Shown: one piece after another, positions 11,088-23,025 of the stretch | Layout: the number at the start of each line of letters is the position of its first letter | How positions within the stretch are numbered: the stretch's first letter is position 1 | NCBI GenBank assembly: GCA_945643635.1 | Contig: CALZFC010000040.1 | Location: 874,001-938,000, forward strand | From: Allodiplogaster sudhausi | Taxonomy: Eukaryota > Nematoda > Chromadorea > Rhabditida > Diplogasteridae | Direction: 5' to 3' | Length of the DNA: 64,000 bases | The notes under the pieces: model-generated | Database searches by the model: none | What the model was told of the DNA's origin: nothing | The model's input: the letters and a program-made list of their open reading frames with translations, nothing else | Translations under genes and position numbers: made by a program

Positions 11088-11571
11088 TCCTTCCTTGTCT
11101 GTAATTATTATCACTTTAAGTTGCTTTCTGCTTCTGCAGTCCAATGATCCTCTTTCATACATTTCGAGAGGCTTTAATTATCTCACAAAAATTTATTTTG
11201 GTAGAACCCTTAAAAGATGACTGAATTTGATTACGCTAAAACCTGTTATGTTATTATTTACATGTAATTATCAAATGCACATCATCAACTATATCGGATC
11301 TGTCATACATATGCAGGTGCTTCTTCATCAAATCTTGCCAATTTACACATGTATAAAGTCTTCATTTAATTGCTAATTGGAAGATCACTGTCACATCTGA
11401 ATATTTGCATGAATCTTCAACCCGCTAATGTATGTACATAAGTGCACAATGGAAGCCACATCAGCATGTACACTTTCAAAATGAAAAGTGGATTGCTCAA
11501 TTTTAGATGACTCGCAAGTTTATACTTATTATGACATGACTATGTACAACTGAATTTTATTTAAAGTATGA
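11088..11571. other. Intergenic, AT-rich
   Basis: Region between a plus-strand and a minus-strand 3' end. It includes scattered ATGTACATA-type patches (11430-11460). I see no exon. Confidence 0.4.
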
Positions 11572-14500
11572 TTAGAGCATCGTGATGGGCTTCCCGTTTT
11601 CATCAAATTTAGAAATAGGGGTAGTGTAATTTGAGTTCCAATCTCGTAGAAAGACTGCCGAGAGCTGAAAACAATTGATGGATTAAATCGTTCGCTGCTT
11701 TGACATTAAAAAAATTTGTAAAGAAACTTACATACCCGACAAAATAGCGGCTGCGAAACATGAAAAAGGATAAGATTGAATGAAGAAGAAGCAACCTGCT
11801 TGATCAGATCGGCCTGAACACTGCCCGAGTCCGCGGCTGACAGAATGGAGCCAATGCCTCCCGTGTACAGCCAATAGTCTGCTGACCAGTTTGAAGTTCC
11901 TGATCAGGTCAGCTTTGATGAAAAGAAGGTGATTAACTAGTTTTCATTCTGACCGATATATGCAGCCTTTTCCGTGACAAAGTATTTCGTGTGTTGAACA
12001 CGCGTATATGGAATGGAATAGCTCAGCGGCGGAACCTGAAATCTCACATGTACTTTTAGCATGAAATATGTTCTCTTAAGGAAGAATGTGAGAGCAGCTG
12101 ACCTCGAACATCCGCACTTCGAGTTCGCCCCACGAGTTCGGAATGCATTTATCTGGGTAAAACATTTTTTTAGCTAGAAATAACTTTATCAGAATATCCA
12201 AAGTAGTTGGAAATACTAACTGTTCTTATTTCTGACACAAGGCAGATGAGGATGGATGTCAGCGAGGGAGCGCATGAACGCGTACATCTCCTGCTTCGTG
12301 TTGCTCCATCGGGACGCCATGAACTTGACCTTACAAGGAAGACGACTGACATCTCAAGTATTCTCTAGCCTTTTCTCAAGAAGACCTTGACATGTCGATC
12401 GAAGGCCGCTCTGCGGATGGCGTCGTCCAGTCTGCTGTAGTAGCTGAAGGAGGGAAGGCGAGGCATATTTACTAGTTCAACCAATAAATATGTACTGTGA
12501 TAGCACACGGAGTTCATCTTACGTGTTTTGATCATTGTAGAGCGTAGTTGGTGAGTAATCCATGACGGCGAGGTAAACATAGCTGTAATTTCGAGTAACT
12601 GGAAGAGGCAAGAGTACTTTTGAATACTGGAAAACGTTTTAGAAAAGTAGCGGATGTTCATAAAGACAACCTCTGAGCGGCGTCAATCAGCCGCACCATC
12701 GACTCAATGTCATCTTCACGGCCGCACGCACTCAGACCCGGAGGGGACGACTGCAATTCTGCTTTGCTGAATTTGATTCAGGTGGATACATTCAATTAAA
12801 TAGGCGAAGATTGATTGTTAATGGTCTGACTGAGAAATAGAGAGATTGCGGAGGCGAAGCAGAATTGAGAGAGGGAATGACGTGTGGGTGGAGAGAGTTT
12901 GCATTTGTAGCCAGCTCTGCAGGGAAAGACGAAGGCAGCTTCGCATCCGTTGCGCCTGGACAAGAATGGAAAGGAAGGCTCCAAACATCCAGTGAAAATC
13001 TCCAGGATGCCATTATGCAAGTAGAACATGGCAACTAACCCATCATCCAGTAAATATCCAGTATACGCTGGACATCTTCAGCAGCGCATGGGCAGTCGAA
13101 GAGGACCAAACCAATCTCTTTCACCTGGCAACCACCTAATCCTTTGTCATCGAGATCTTCATCTACATCATTTGCCATCAATCCTTGGTGTATTCAAAAA
13201 ATACTCAATTACCTGCGTGAGCGAACGCCAATCAAAATTAGCTGAGCCAACGTATGCATGTTCGCCATCCACAGCCCAAGCCTGTAATATAGAAGAGAGC
13301 GAGAGAGAGAGAGAGGCGAGGCATAGAAAGAGAAGAGAGAGGGAGAGAGAAGAGAAAGCAAAGAATAGAGACAGAAAAGCGAGAAGAAATAGGTAGGAGG
13401 AGTAAAGGCCTGAGAATTAAAGACAGGATATTGTTAACGCAAAACATATGCATAAATATGTAGAAAGTTCATAATTTGATTCGAATGAATTAATTTTTTG
13501 TAAAAAGAAAGGGGCGCCTGTTTTTTAACGCTATAAAGATATGTACATACATATGTATGTTCACCTTAGTATGGAGGATACCGTGGTTGAACCAGGTTGG
13601 AAAGTTTAGTTTGCGATAGCGAATTCGATCAGTCACAAGGGAGCGAAGAGCCAGAGGCTCGCTGTCATCTGCAAGACAATCATTCAATACATATATTATC
13701 ATTCTGTGCCAACTGCAGAAGAACAAGCTACCGTAGACTCCCCCTGAGCCGTCCATGGCAATTCGAATGCTGATTCCTCTGCGAGCGGCTGCGGCGAGGC
13801 TGTCAAAGATCAGCTGCCCCTGAAGATGAAAGAAGGGATCTTGAGAATATCATTCTTGCTCATTCTAGCCAGCGAATGCTCATTTCCTCCCGGCGGCAGG
13901 AATCACCGCTTCTAATGCATTTTCTATGATTGTGTGAATGATAACAGCAGAGTGCAGACGTCGAATGAAGTGTTGTGATCATCGGTGACATCTGGAGTGC
14001 TCTTCAGAAGCAGAGTCCAGTAGTACGATCCGATTACAATCTCCCTCCGCGCCTTTTCTACAATTCTCCATTGCTCTTTGATTCTACAGGATTAATCTAT
14101 AATCCCTAATTTTCCAAAGGACTAATGAGAGCGCGACGCTTACTGATAAGCTTGAGCCAGCACTGCGTCGTGCTTTGGTGGGAGGGACTGCCGGGAGGGA
14201 AGGAGAGACCCACTGGGAGAGACTCGCACAGATCGAGTCTGCAAGAGTTCTCGTGAAGATCATCATAAGGATTCCATGCAAAAGTGCTCTGAAACATTGA
14301 GTCGTTTTCCCCTGCAAGACCCCTGCCTGCCTGCAGTCCGCAGTGCAGCCCGAGTAAACTCCAGCTCGTGCACACTTCCCTGGCGACGGAGTGGGGGGCG
14401 GAATCGGAGGGGAAGACGACCATCTCGGGTCGGGCGCAGCCGTTGCGTTGTTGCCGTAGTAGAAATTGTTCTCAGTGCTTCCGTTGTTCAGCGCGATGAA

Positions 14501-15001
14501 GTAAACCTAATGATAACAGAGAGAACTGATGCCAGACTGAGTGAGCGAATGTCTAATTCGGAAATGTTTCTGATTTTGCGATCATGACGTTTTCCTGGTT
14601 GCTAATGACTGGAACCAATTTGCCTCCTTCACTATCAAAAAGGCTGGAAAAGAGTAGCGCGTTCACTTTGGGATGATCTGATTGATTAAGCGGATTAGTG
14701 AGGGGGGGGGGGGGGGGGTTCACTTGATAAGAGCTGCAGCTGCTGACGCGGATTGCTTCTTTATCATGGCTGCATCCTCACGTGACAGGAAAGGACTCGG
14801 GTTATTACTCCGATCAAAGAGCGGCATCATTATCTTTTCGCAGAAAAATAGGCACATCTTTTTAGAAGGTTTTTTTAAAAAATAAATTTAGCTCTAAAAA
14901 ACCGAAAAAGTGAAGAAGGATTCGCGTACCCCGACCCAGACTCCGGAAGTGATCAAAAAGGTGGCGAGGATTGGAAGCGAATAAGCAACTGCAGGCGTCA
15001 T
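11572..15001 (-). CDS. PLD3-like: PLD3/PLD4-type 5'-3' exonuclease (phospholipase D family)
   Basis: About a dozen minus-strand exons give a type II membrane protein. The N-terminus MTPAVAYSLPILATFLITSG is the signal anchor (14930-15001). A luminal linker with CARAGVYSGCTADC-type cysteines follows, then CRLDLCESLPVGLSFPPGS (14180-14240) and EIVIGSYYWTLLL (14020-14060). The first HKD motif is split by an intron: NHGILHTK (13560-13590) then AWAVDGEHAYVGSANFDWRS (13220-13285). VKEIGLVLFDCPCAAED and IDIYWMMG follow (13040-13115). The second motif is VQHTKYFVTEKAAYIG then TSNWSADYW, with Glu where classical HKD has Asp, exactly as in PLD3. The end is LSAVFLRDWNSNYTTP...PITML with stop at 11572-11574. 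PLD3/4 act in lysosomes on single-stranded nucleic acid. Active-site residues look intact. Confidence 0.9.
13285..13390. repeat. (GA)n tract in an intron of the PLD3-like gene
   Basis: GAGAGCGAGAGAGAGAGAG followed by imperfect purine repeats, directly downstream of a splice donor in the minus-strand sense. Confidence 0.85.
14702..14718. repeat. Poly-G run of 17
   Basis: Seventeen G in a row, i.e. poly-C at the 5' end of an intron in the minus-strand PLD3-like gene, immediately after a GTGAA donor. Confidence 0.95.
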
Positions 15002-16214
15002 CGGAACTAAAATGTTAAGTGTATATAAAAATATTAACTTTCACATTTACATATAAGGATGCCTGGTAAATATATTCCAACATTGCTAAAATATACAAAA
15101 CTCAGTATTGGAAGGTAAAGAAAGAGTTTGATGAGAAGGCAGTCACAGTTCCAGGTTCGAATTAAATGAATCTGTTCACAGCATATCATTCAGGAAATGT
15201 GAAACAAATATCATGAATCTCCTAACGTTGTCATTTGAAAAAAATATATACATAACTTGCGTGCCAATACTCCGCGAATCTGCCAAAACAAAAAATATGA
15301 ATCGGCCTATGTTTTTATCACAATCTCTTGACCATGAAACTTGCTAGGCCCGCCTTGCCATATTATTGGACGAGCCATTTCTTTAAAAGAGCGGCACTAG
15401 CATGCTGGCAGTAATAAAACATTAGTATAGTGTTAATGACTTGCGACGAGGGAATGCAGAGAAGCGGCCAGAAGGGTCATGAGAGACTGGCAGCGACAGT
15501 CTGCGACATCTCCCAGCCTTGCTTCTCCTTGTCGCTGGAGTAGCCAGTGGAAGAGCAAGTTGGGCACTATTTAATGTCTTCTCTTTGTTACTTGTCTATT
15601 ACACCTGAGAAATCTGCAGACAAAGAATGACGCCTGAATGAGGGAAAGAGTACTGCACAGAGATATCGAGACAGAAATAGTATGGTGGAGAGAGACACAT
15701 CAGAAAGAAACGAAAAAAGAGAGAAGAAAGAGCAGCAGCCGTTATCGGGTGCACTAATGAGCAACTGATGAGATGAAACACTGCAATCACTCATTTTGTT
15801 CCATAGCATATTAGATTTTCCCTTGAAAACGAAGCAGTCGACGCTGGAAACGCATTCAATCGTCGCAATAAATTATTATTTTTTTGAATTTATTTGTCAT
15901 CTTTGACGGTCAGTGAAGAACTCACTACTGTTAAAAACAGTCCAGATTAACACAACAGTCTCAGAATTCGCCACCATCTCAAAGGTGTGTTTCAATTCCT
16001 TCCAGTTCTTTGCCTCACTATCTGTCATTCTTTATCACTTTGTCCGTCATGACAAGCTAACACTTATTTTAGTTTCTTATATGCACAATGGGCATTATTT
16101 ATTGTCGAAGTAATATACAAATAAATGGTTGTCTGCGTGGGCAGACAATAAGTTCCGGTGAATACGAAACTGTTTGAAACGGAATTGCTTTATTAATAAA
16201 TATATGCATCTAGT
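15002..16214. other. Intergenic between PLD3-like (5' end) and dehydrogenase (3' end)
   Basis: Mostly AT-rich. A GC-richer patch at 15440-15560 reads on the minus strand as MSQTVAASLS and nearby short frames, without convincing splice sites. It could hold 5' leader sequence of the PLD3-like gene. Confidence 0.35.
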
Positions 16215-18041
16215 TCAGAATGGAATGACTTCAAGATTCTTTTTGAAGAAGCCCCCGTTCTGCTCCTTCCCAATTTGTTTGAAAGAGTTGACCAAAGCCG
16301 CCGTCGACTGCTCCACCTGAATTGTGCAGAATATTTACAACCAATAAATAGCGTAATTCCAAGAATATCAGTTCTTTAGGTCCATGACCAAATTATTTGA
16401 GAAGAATATTTAGAGTATAGATGGCCGGACTGTGAGGAAGGCTTCCTTTCCGCCCATGTCAGTCTGCACCCAGCCGGGGCAGAACGCGTAGAAGTAGATG
16501 TTCTCATCCACGAAGTCGAAAGACAGAGTGCGAGTCATTTGATTCACGGCTGCCTTCAAGAGAAATCACTTTATGTTAGATGATAGACTGGGATAGAGAA
16601 AGAGAGCTAGAGAGAAAGGGACAGAGAAATAGAGAGAAGGAGATAGAGAGTTAGAGAGAAAGAGACAGAGAGGTAAAGAGAAAGAGACAGAGAGATTGAG
16701 AAAGCGAGAGTGAGAGAGTGAAACACAGAGAGAGCGAGAACTGAAAGAGAGAGGAGAGATAGGAAGAGAGAAAGAGACGGAGAGAGAGAGCGAGAGAGTG
16801 TGAGATCGACACAAACGGATATATATGTATGTATGTACATATATACATATTGTTGTCTCCTTTTCACATTCGGATTCTCTCTCCTTCTCTCTCTCTCTCA
16901 GTCAGAGAGATAGAGAGAGACTGAATGAGAGAAGGAGAGAGAATCCGAAGGTGAAAAGGAAACAACAATATTTATAATGCAGTGTAGAACACGAACACTG
17001 TCAGTTAAAAGGAATGATTTTGACAGGAATGTTCTGACCTTGCTCATTTGGTACGGCAGAAATCCCTTGGGGCCAGAGCCAGAATTGAGTGAGAGTGAGC
17101 CGAGGCCTGAGCTGATAGTCACGACTCTTGCGTGTCCGGCTGAAGACGACTTCACTCCTTGTCGCAGCAGAGGCAGGAAGTTCTGCAATCAGTTCATTCT
17201 TCAAATTGCGATGTCTTGGTTATGTTATTAAAATTTAGAAGTTAATCCAGCTTTTCCAATCCAAATTTTCCCCTAAAAGGAGCAATATCGTCACGACAAG
17301 AATTGGTGAGCAAGCAATATCAAAGAAGCCAATGTTAACATGTGACTAATCCTAGTTTTATCCTTCTTACAATTAGACTCATGTCACAGACTTAGCGTCA
17401 GAAAAGTAAAACTTTACTACGGCGGCAGATGAAAATATCGATAGATTTTGTCCTGTCATAAACTCAAAGCAGACCTGAGTGACGATGAGCGGGCCGACCG
17501 AGTTGACCTCGAAGTGATGGAGGGCTGCGTTGCGGTCCGGAGGGCCAGAGGAGTTGTAGCTGTTCAGAATTCCCGAATTATTCACAAGCAGCTCAAGACC
17601 CGCGCTCCCAACGATTTCACCAACCTAAGTAAATGAAAAATAGAAGTTTCTTTCAGCTTGGTCTCTGGAATATGACCGACCGTTTCATAGCTATATTAAA
17701 AGATTGTACTTTGACAGATGTCAAATCCGATAAACCTATACATTTGAAATAGAAATAAGCTGAGAATGACCTTTTTGACACCAGCTGCAATTGACTTGTC
17801 GTCATTGACGTCCATCTCAAGAATGTGCAGGCGAGAGTCTGCGATAGAGATCAAATCCTGAAATGGGAATGTTGAAGAGAAAAGGAAGGTTGCTTAGGAA
17901 GGGGAGAGGAAGACATGCCTTGGAAGACTGCTTGTTCCTGGTGGTAGCGAGCAGAAGACGAATCTCCGACTGCTTCAAGAACTCCTTGATGAGGCCGAGG
18001 CCGATTCCGCGGTTCGCACCGGTCACCAAGACTGTCGACAT
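16215..18041 (-). CDS. Short-chain dehydrogenase/reductase (C-factor/carbonyl-reductase-like)
   Basis: The start at 18041 gives MSTVLVTGANRGIGLGLIKE, with the TGxxxGIG cofactor motif. Next exons give HILEMDVNDDKSIAAGVKK (17780-17830), then LELLVNNSGILNS (NNxG motif, 17560-17600) and FEVNSVGPLIVTQ. The catalytic exon (17040-17180) has VVTISSGLGSLS and, after a Gly-rich stretch, YQMSK, so the Ser-Tyr-Lys triad is complete. VNQMTRTLSFDF and FCPGWVQTDMGG follow (16430-16550), and the end is FKKNLEVIPF with stop at 16215-16217. The full set of motifs and the length near 250 residues fit single-domain SDRs that use NAD(P)H on carbonyl substrates. The substrate is unknown. One intron (16565-17035) carries a GA tract and a large hairpin. 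Confidence 0.92.
16565..16805. repeat. (GA)n-rich tract
   Basis: Degenerate GAGAGAAAGAGACAGAGA units inside an intron of the dehydrogenase gene, i.e. a pyrimidine tract in the transcript. Confidence 0.85.
16847..16972. repeat. Large intronic inverted repeat (hairpin)
   Basis: Arms of about 55 bp (16847-16903 and 16919-16972) are near-perfect reverse complements around a 15 bp loop. Arm 1 contains TTGTTGTCTCCTTTTCACAT and ends CTCAGTC. Arm 2 starts GACTGAATGAG and contains GTGAAAAGGAAACAACAATA. The middle is CT/GA, but the flanks that pair are unique sequence, so this is more than simple-repeat chance. It may be a MITE or an RNA hairpin. Confidence 0.85.
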
Positions 18042-18786
18042 CCTCTTCTATTCTGCAACGAGCAAGAGGAAGCAAGGCAAGAAGTTAAAATCTAATCAAG
18101 CGCGCTAAATCAATCAGATCGTCAACAATTGCGCAATAAACATAATACATCTCAGGGAGAGAGAAGAAAAATGTGGCAAGCCTTTGTGTGGAAACGATGC
18201 TGAGCTTGTTGTGAGTGCGCACTCGCACCTCTTCAAGCGAGAGAGAATGAGAAGAGGGGAGCGCGCAGATGGCAAAAACAGAAGGAAAGCATAAACTACG
18301 AGAGATCCCACACGCCGACTTGTATGCCACAACAGCAGGTCTGCACTCTCTTCTTTGTCTGCAATCTCCACTAACTGTCTGCACTTTCTTCTAGGTCTGC
18401 GTCCCTCCCGTATGTTTTTGCCCTTTTCTCTCTTCCTTCAACATTTTCGTCGCTCTGCCTGTCTTCTCTCTTTCTCTCTCTCTCTCTCACTCTCTCACTC
18501 GCTCGCTTCCTGCCACATCGCACAGCGCTGGGCAATGTATGGGCGCGATGCAATGGGCAGTCCAATCGTGCCACTGTGCAATTCCGTAATATGTTTTTAC
18601 TGTATGAAAAAATTCCGTGCGAGGTAAATGCAGCTATGGAAAATTGAGAATTCATCATGAAGCTGGAATCAGCTGTGAGCATTCATGCTTTTTCTTTGAC
18701 GTTAACTTTTAGTTACTTTGTTATTTGTTATTGTGTTTTGATGTCGATCTGTTATGTCTTGATATGCTTTTTTAGTTCTCGAGCAG
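18042..18786. other. Intergenic, divergent promoter region
   Basis: Lies between the dehydrogenase start (minus) and a doubtful plus-strand gene. It contains a TCTGCACTNTCTTCT motif repeated at 18340-18395, a (CT)n tract at 18465-18500, and no clear exon. Confidence 0.4.
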
Positions 18787-19912
18787 GGACCGGTGCAGGG
18801 GCCCGTGCTGGCATCCGTCGAGATCTGATTGTGAGGATGCCATATGAGGTACTTTGACGCTATTCTTGCTGCACGATTTGTTAATAAAGTTAAACCAGCC
18901 TATATCTTCTTGGGCTTGGTAACCGAAAGGATCTAACTTTCGAATGAATGTAGTCGGAGGTTCATTTAAAAAATGATAATAACGTTGCTTAGAACTCTTC
19001 TTTTTCACTCATTAATACAGGATGTTAAATTGAGTTCGTTGTTCGTTCAGGGCCAATATCAATCGTGTGCTGCGACATCAGCGCTTGGATCAAGGACAAC
19101 AACGGCTCGCACTCAATGTGAGATTTTTTAACTACTAAACATTTTGATGTTATTATCTTTTAATGGTACGAGGTAGTTTCATTAAAGCTATATGATGTTG
19201 CTAGGCTTAGTTGCCGAAGGGATGCAACTTTAGAGTGATTGTAATCTGAGGATCATTAAAAAAAGGAGTTTTGAACTGCTCTTTTTCAACCATTATTGTA
19301 AGATGTTAGTTGAATTCATTGTTCGTTCAGTGCTCCCATCAAAAGTGCTCACTGAGAATCCTATTTTACAGAATTCCGTGATTTGGTGGAACTGTCGACT
19401 CATCTGACCCAGCAGATGACGCACTTGACGACCCACAGGTTTGGTTAGTCTAATCAAAGCTTTTTTTAAGGATTTAGGGTGCGAATTGAGACCCCAGCGT
19501 GGTCAACTCGACTCCACGCTGGGGTCTCACGGATCTTCACATAAACTCGGTTTGTTCTCTCTCTCTCTCTCCCTCCCTTTTCTCTCTCTTTCCATTTTCC
19601 AGCCGTCTGCAACGATGTGCTCGGTCTGAAGAAGGCAGTCGGGCCAGCGCAGCTCAACAATCACCGCTGCCGGATGCAAGGTGTGAATGGGGATACGGTA
19701 GTAGTGGGGTCTGTTCTTTCTCTCTCCCCCTCTTCATCTGCCTCTCTCGTTCCCTTTATCATACATTGTCCTTTCAATGCAGGATGTCTTCGAGAGAAGA
19801 AGCGACAGTGCGGATGCTACCTCCTCCACTGCTCTCGGCTAACCTTCCTCGCTTGCTCCGTCCTTCTTCCTTCTTTTCGTATAAGGGGTGTTGCCTGTAA
19901 GCCCGCCGAGTA
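18787..19912 (+). CDS. Doubtful spliced gene with 4-5 candidate exons
   Basis: Segments bounded by good splice signals are 18787-18848, 19050-19116, 19372-19438, 19604-19680 and 19784-19912. Reading the last three in one frame gives FRDLVELSTHLTQQMTHLTT, then RLQRCARSEEGSRASAAQQS, then MSSREEATVRML, ending SYKGCCL. An alternative frame of the last two is Cys-rich (CRMQGCLREKKRQCGCYLLH). The first two do not connect to the third without a stop, so the model is incomplete. A polyadenylation signal AATAAA lies at 20094. A non-coding transcript is possible. I do not recognise any domain. Confidence 0.25.
18870..19345. repeat. Diverged tandem duplication of an intron/acceptor segment
   Basis: About 170 bp at 18880-19050 and 19180-19340 match in order. 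They share TTAATAAAG/TTCATTAAAG, GGCTTGGTAACCGAAAGGAT versus GGCTTAGTTGCCGAAGGGAT, then TCATTNAAAAAA, CTTTTTCA, and finally GTTCGTTCAG. Each copy ends in the same splice acceptor, so an exon start was duplicated with its intron. Confidence 0.75.
19487..19529. repeat. Perfect 16 bp hairpin
   Basis: TGAGACCCCAGCGTGG and CCACGCTGGGGTCTCA are exact reverse complements separated by 11 bases. It is GC-rich and lies in an intron of the doubtful gene. Confidence 0.95.
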
Positions 19913-22094
19913 ACTCTTTCGAGAGTGAAAGGAGCATGGCAACATTTCTTAATTTAAGCTTGTTTGCTCTTGTACTCGTCTTTTTATTTTGGATTTGAAA
20001 CAGTATAAAGAATTTAATTTTTTTTTTCCCAATTTGTGAGAAAGAACATATTCTCACAGTTGGGAGTTATATATTTTATTTCAGTGTTCTTGAATAAAGC
20101 TTTTTTTCCTGTCTATTAGTTGTCCATGTTGGAAGAAGTTGGCAAAATGCCAAGTTCAGCCGAACAAACCATCGCCCGGGTTGAATGCTAGGTTTAGGCG
20201 CGGCGATTTTCCAAGAATGCTTGAGAAGTGTGATGGTAGAAGGGTCACGCATGTTAAAAAATCAATCGTGCCGGGTGTTTTTAAATAATTGGGTCACGTA
20301 TGGAGCCTAGCAGGCCCGGATTGGACTCCATTGGACTGCACCGATCCCAGCGCTGTGCATCGTTCAAAACATCTATCGTCGAATGGCAACCGCACCTTAA
20401 ATGTAGGATCTATAGTAAATGATACAATGAAATGCCTGGGAGAATTTCGACAAGCCAGGGATTTGTTTGAAAGAATGACGGCGTTGGAGTTCACAGAGAT
20501 CACGCAAAGCGTAAGTTATCCGCTACATTCACTTTTTTCCCGAAAACACGACTAGCGTAACCGGGCAAAGGCTTCGGCTGCTCCATAGGTCTCCCTCCAT
20601 AGATCGAGTGGGGATAACGAGAAAATCAGAACTGAGCCATATGAAATATAATCCTACCACATATGCATACAGCCATACCACCGAAAGAATTTGTTCTATT
20701 TCTCTTTCGCAGCTATTATCTTTCAAACCCATTTTTTTTTCTAAATTCGGCCATATGGTGTAATTCGTCGCTTATTTTTTTAGCTTCTCGGACTTGATCA
20801 TCCCTACAATAACGCTTAAATGCATTTTCAGTCTGTTTAAAACATCTACGGTTGCTAAATAAATGCCAGGAATGGAAAAGAAAATGAAAAATGCAGACGT
20901 TGTAATAGATGAGTACGGAATTTCAAGGGCTACGATATACCCAAGACATCGTTAAGTCAACGTTTTAACTAACAAAATGACTCTAAAAATGGCTCTTCAC
21001 GTTCGGTAAACAGAACATCGTGCGACTTTCAGAAGAGCTGCATCAGTCAGTTTGGTTAGACCTCCTGACTCTGCATAATCCTCTTTTCCGAGTAGTCCAA
21101 TCGATAAAATAACAAACAAAACTTGTTGATGTGCTTGGATATTCCCGAACAGTATTCATTCATTCATTTATTCTAAAGCGACAATAGCAATAAAAGCACA
21201 ATAATGGAGAAACGTGATCGGTTGTTAATGTGGCAAGCAGTATGGAGCTAAACCCCACTAGCTACGTTGCAACGTACGTTGAGAAGCAATATGTCAACAG
21301 GCAAGGTTTGTAGAAGGGAAAGAAATACAGGAGAACTGAACAATAAGTCAGTTGAAAGTTTCTCTACAAGGCAACAAAATTGAAGAGAACGTTAAGAGCA
21401 TAGTCTAATCGAGACGGCCAAAAGCTGTGAAATTTTTTTGAGTATACAAAAAGTATGTTCAAGAAGTGCAAAATCAAGCTGTTAAAAAGACAACACAGAA
21501 TAACAAACAGCAGATTTGTCCTGAATCAGCGGCAACTGTTGTGAAAACCCTTTTATGCTAATCAGCAGTGACTCACTCACCTTCGTGACACATGATACTT
21601 TTCCAGGGCGCGTCATAGGAGGTAAGCAAACATTCGTTGTGAAAGCGCGCCTCCTTCTTCAGCCGTCCCTCGTGTATCATTCAAAGAGTTTATAATCTAA
21701 GAGGTTCGTGGCAGCTTTCACAAGAGTGTAGCCGTCCGATCGTCTCAAGCAAAATCAGCAGAGCAGTGCTGAGACGGCTTGAGCTTCTTCTTATCTCGAG
21801 AGAAAGTTATAGGACCATTCCCTCTTGTTTTCCATTTGACGCGGATTTTTTGTCCTTGTAAAATTATCTGCCGCTCGTCCTATCCGCGATCTGTTCTATT
21901 CTCTAGCTTCCTCGCGGTTCACATTTCTAACGCTGTTTATGTTGCACACTGCATCGCCAACAAAATGGTCTAGGTCGGTGACTTCTTGAAAAATGATGAG
22001 TGGCTCTTGGCAAAGAGAGGGGAATGCATAGCTAGAGCAGTCGTAAGGACGATGAAGATGGAAACTGGCAGAAATAGAGTGAGGTAGAGCGAGT

Positions 22095-22189
22095 GAGTTA
22101 GTGAGAGAGAGAGAGAAAGAGGGATCGAGAGAGACAGAGAAAGAGGGATCGAGAGAGACAGAGAAAGAGGGATCGAGAGAGACAGGGGA

Positions 22190-22233
<44 letters not shown>

Positions 22234-22260
22234 AGAGGGAGAGGGGGAGAGGGAGAGGGA
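22095..22260. repeat. 24 bp GA-based minisatellite followed by (GA)n
   Basis: The unit GAGAGAGACAGAGAAAGAGGGATC is repeated three times nearly exactly, then runs into pure GA and GGGAGA repeats. Confidence 0.9.
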
Positions 22261-22564
22261 GCCAGGACAAACAATCTAGTATAGCTGCTGAGTAATGCAG
22301 ATGTCACCTTCGTACTCAATGGCCAACTTTTCCAATGCAACAGTCACACGACCGGGCCCCAGCACAACATTTTAACCATTCTCTCTGGATCTACGAATCC
22401 ATTTTCCTTATCACGAATCTTTAAATTAATCTGGCGACTCTGTTCGAGACGAGAATTTCTGCATTTTGAATAAGGTTGGATACAGAAACTATTTCTATCA
22501 TTGATTTACTGGAAGACCGTAAACATGAGACGTTCGATCAAAAAGACCATGCCAGGTAGCGAAA

Positions 22565-22680
22565 AGGAAGAGAGATGGAGAGGGAGAGATAGAAAAACAG
22601 AAAAAAGAGAGAGGGATTGAGAGAGAAAGAGAGGGATTGAAAGAGAAAGAGAGAGAGAGAGAGAAGAGCGAGAGAGTGAG

Positions 22681-22720
<40 letters not shown>
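22565..22720. repeat. (GA)n tract
   Basis: Imperfect GA repeats ending in about 36 bp of pure GA, with GAGAGGGATTGA units. Confidence 0.85.
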
Positions 22721-22725
<5 letters not shown>

Positions 22726-23025
22726 TGCTTGAATAGAGCGTGTGAGACATTCCATGAATGCTCGACAATGTTGTGGAGCGAGAACCGCCTTCATTTGCCT
22801 TCGCTTGCTATCATTCCTGTGTTGCCTCAGCATCATTTTCATAATCATCTTCCCTTTTATGAAGTACATCTGCCCATTTCTTTATTTTCCAAACAGTCGT
22901 ATTTTATGTTGGAGATTTCTACAGAGCACGATTACTGATATAAATGTTCTGCATTGTCATCCGTCTGTCTGTGAATGCCCTGTATGTTTTCGTAAGTTCT
23001 ATTTGTAATGACTGACTCATTTTTT

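Noticed and set aside
15130..15165. CCAGGTTCGAATT resembles a tRNA T-loop
   Set aside because: No acceptor, D or anticodon stems can be paired around it.
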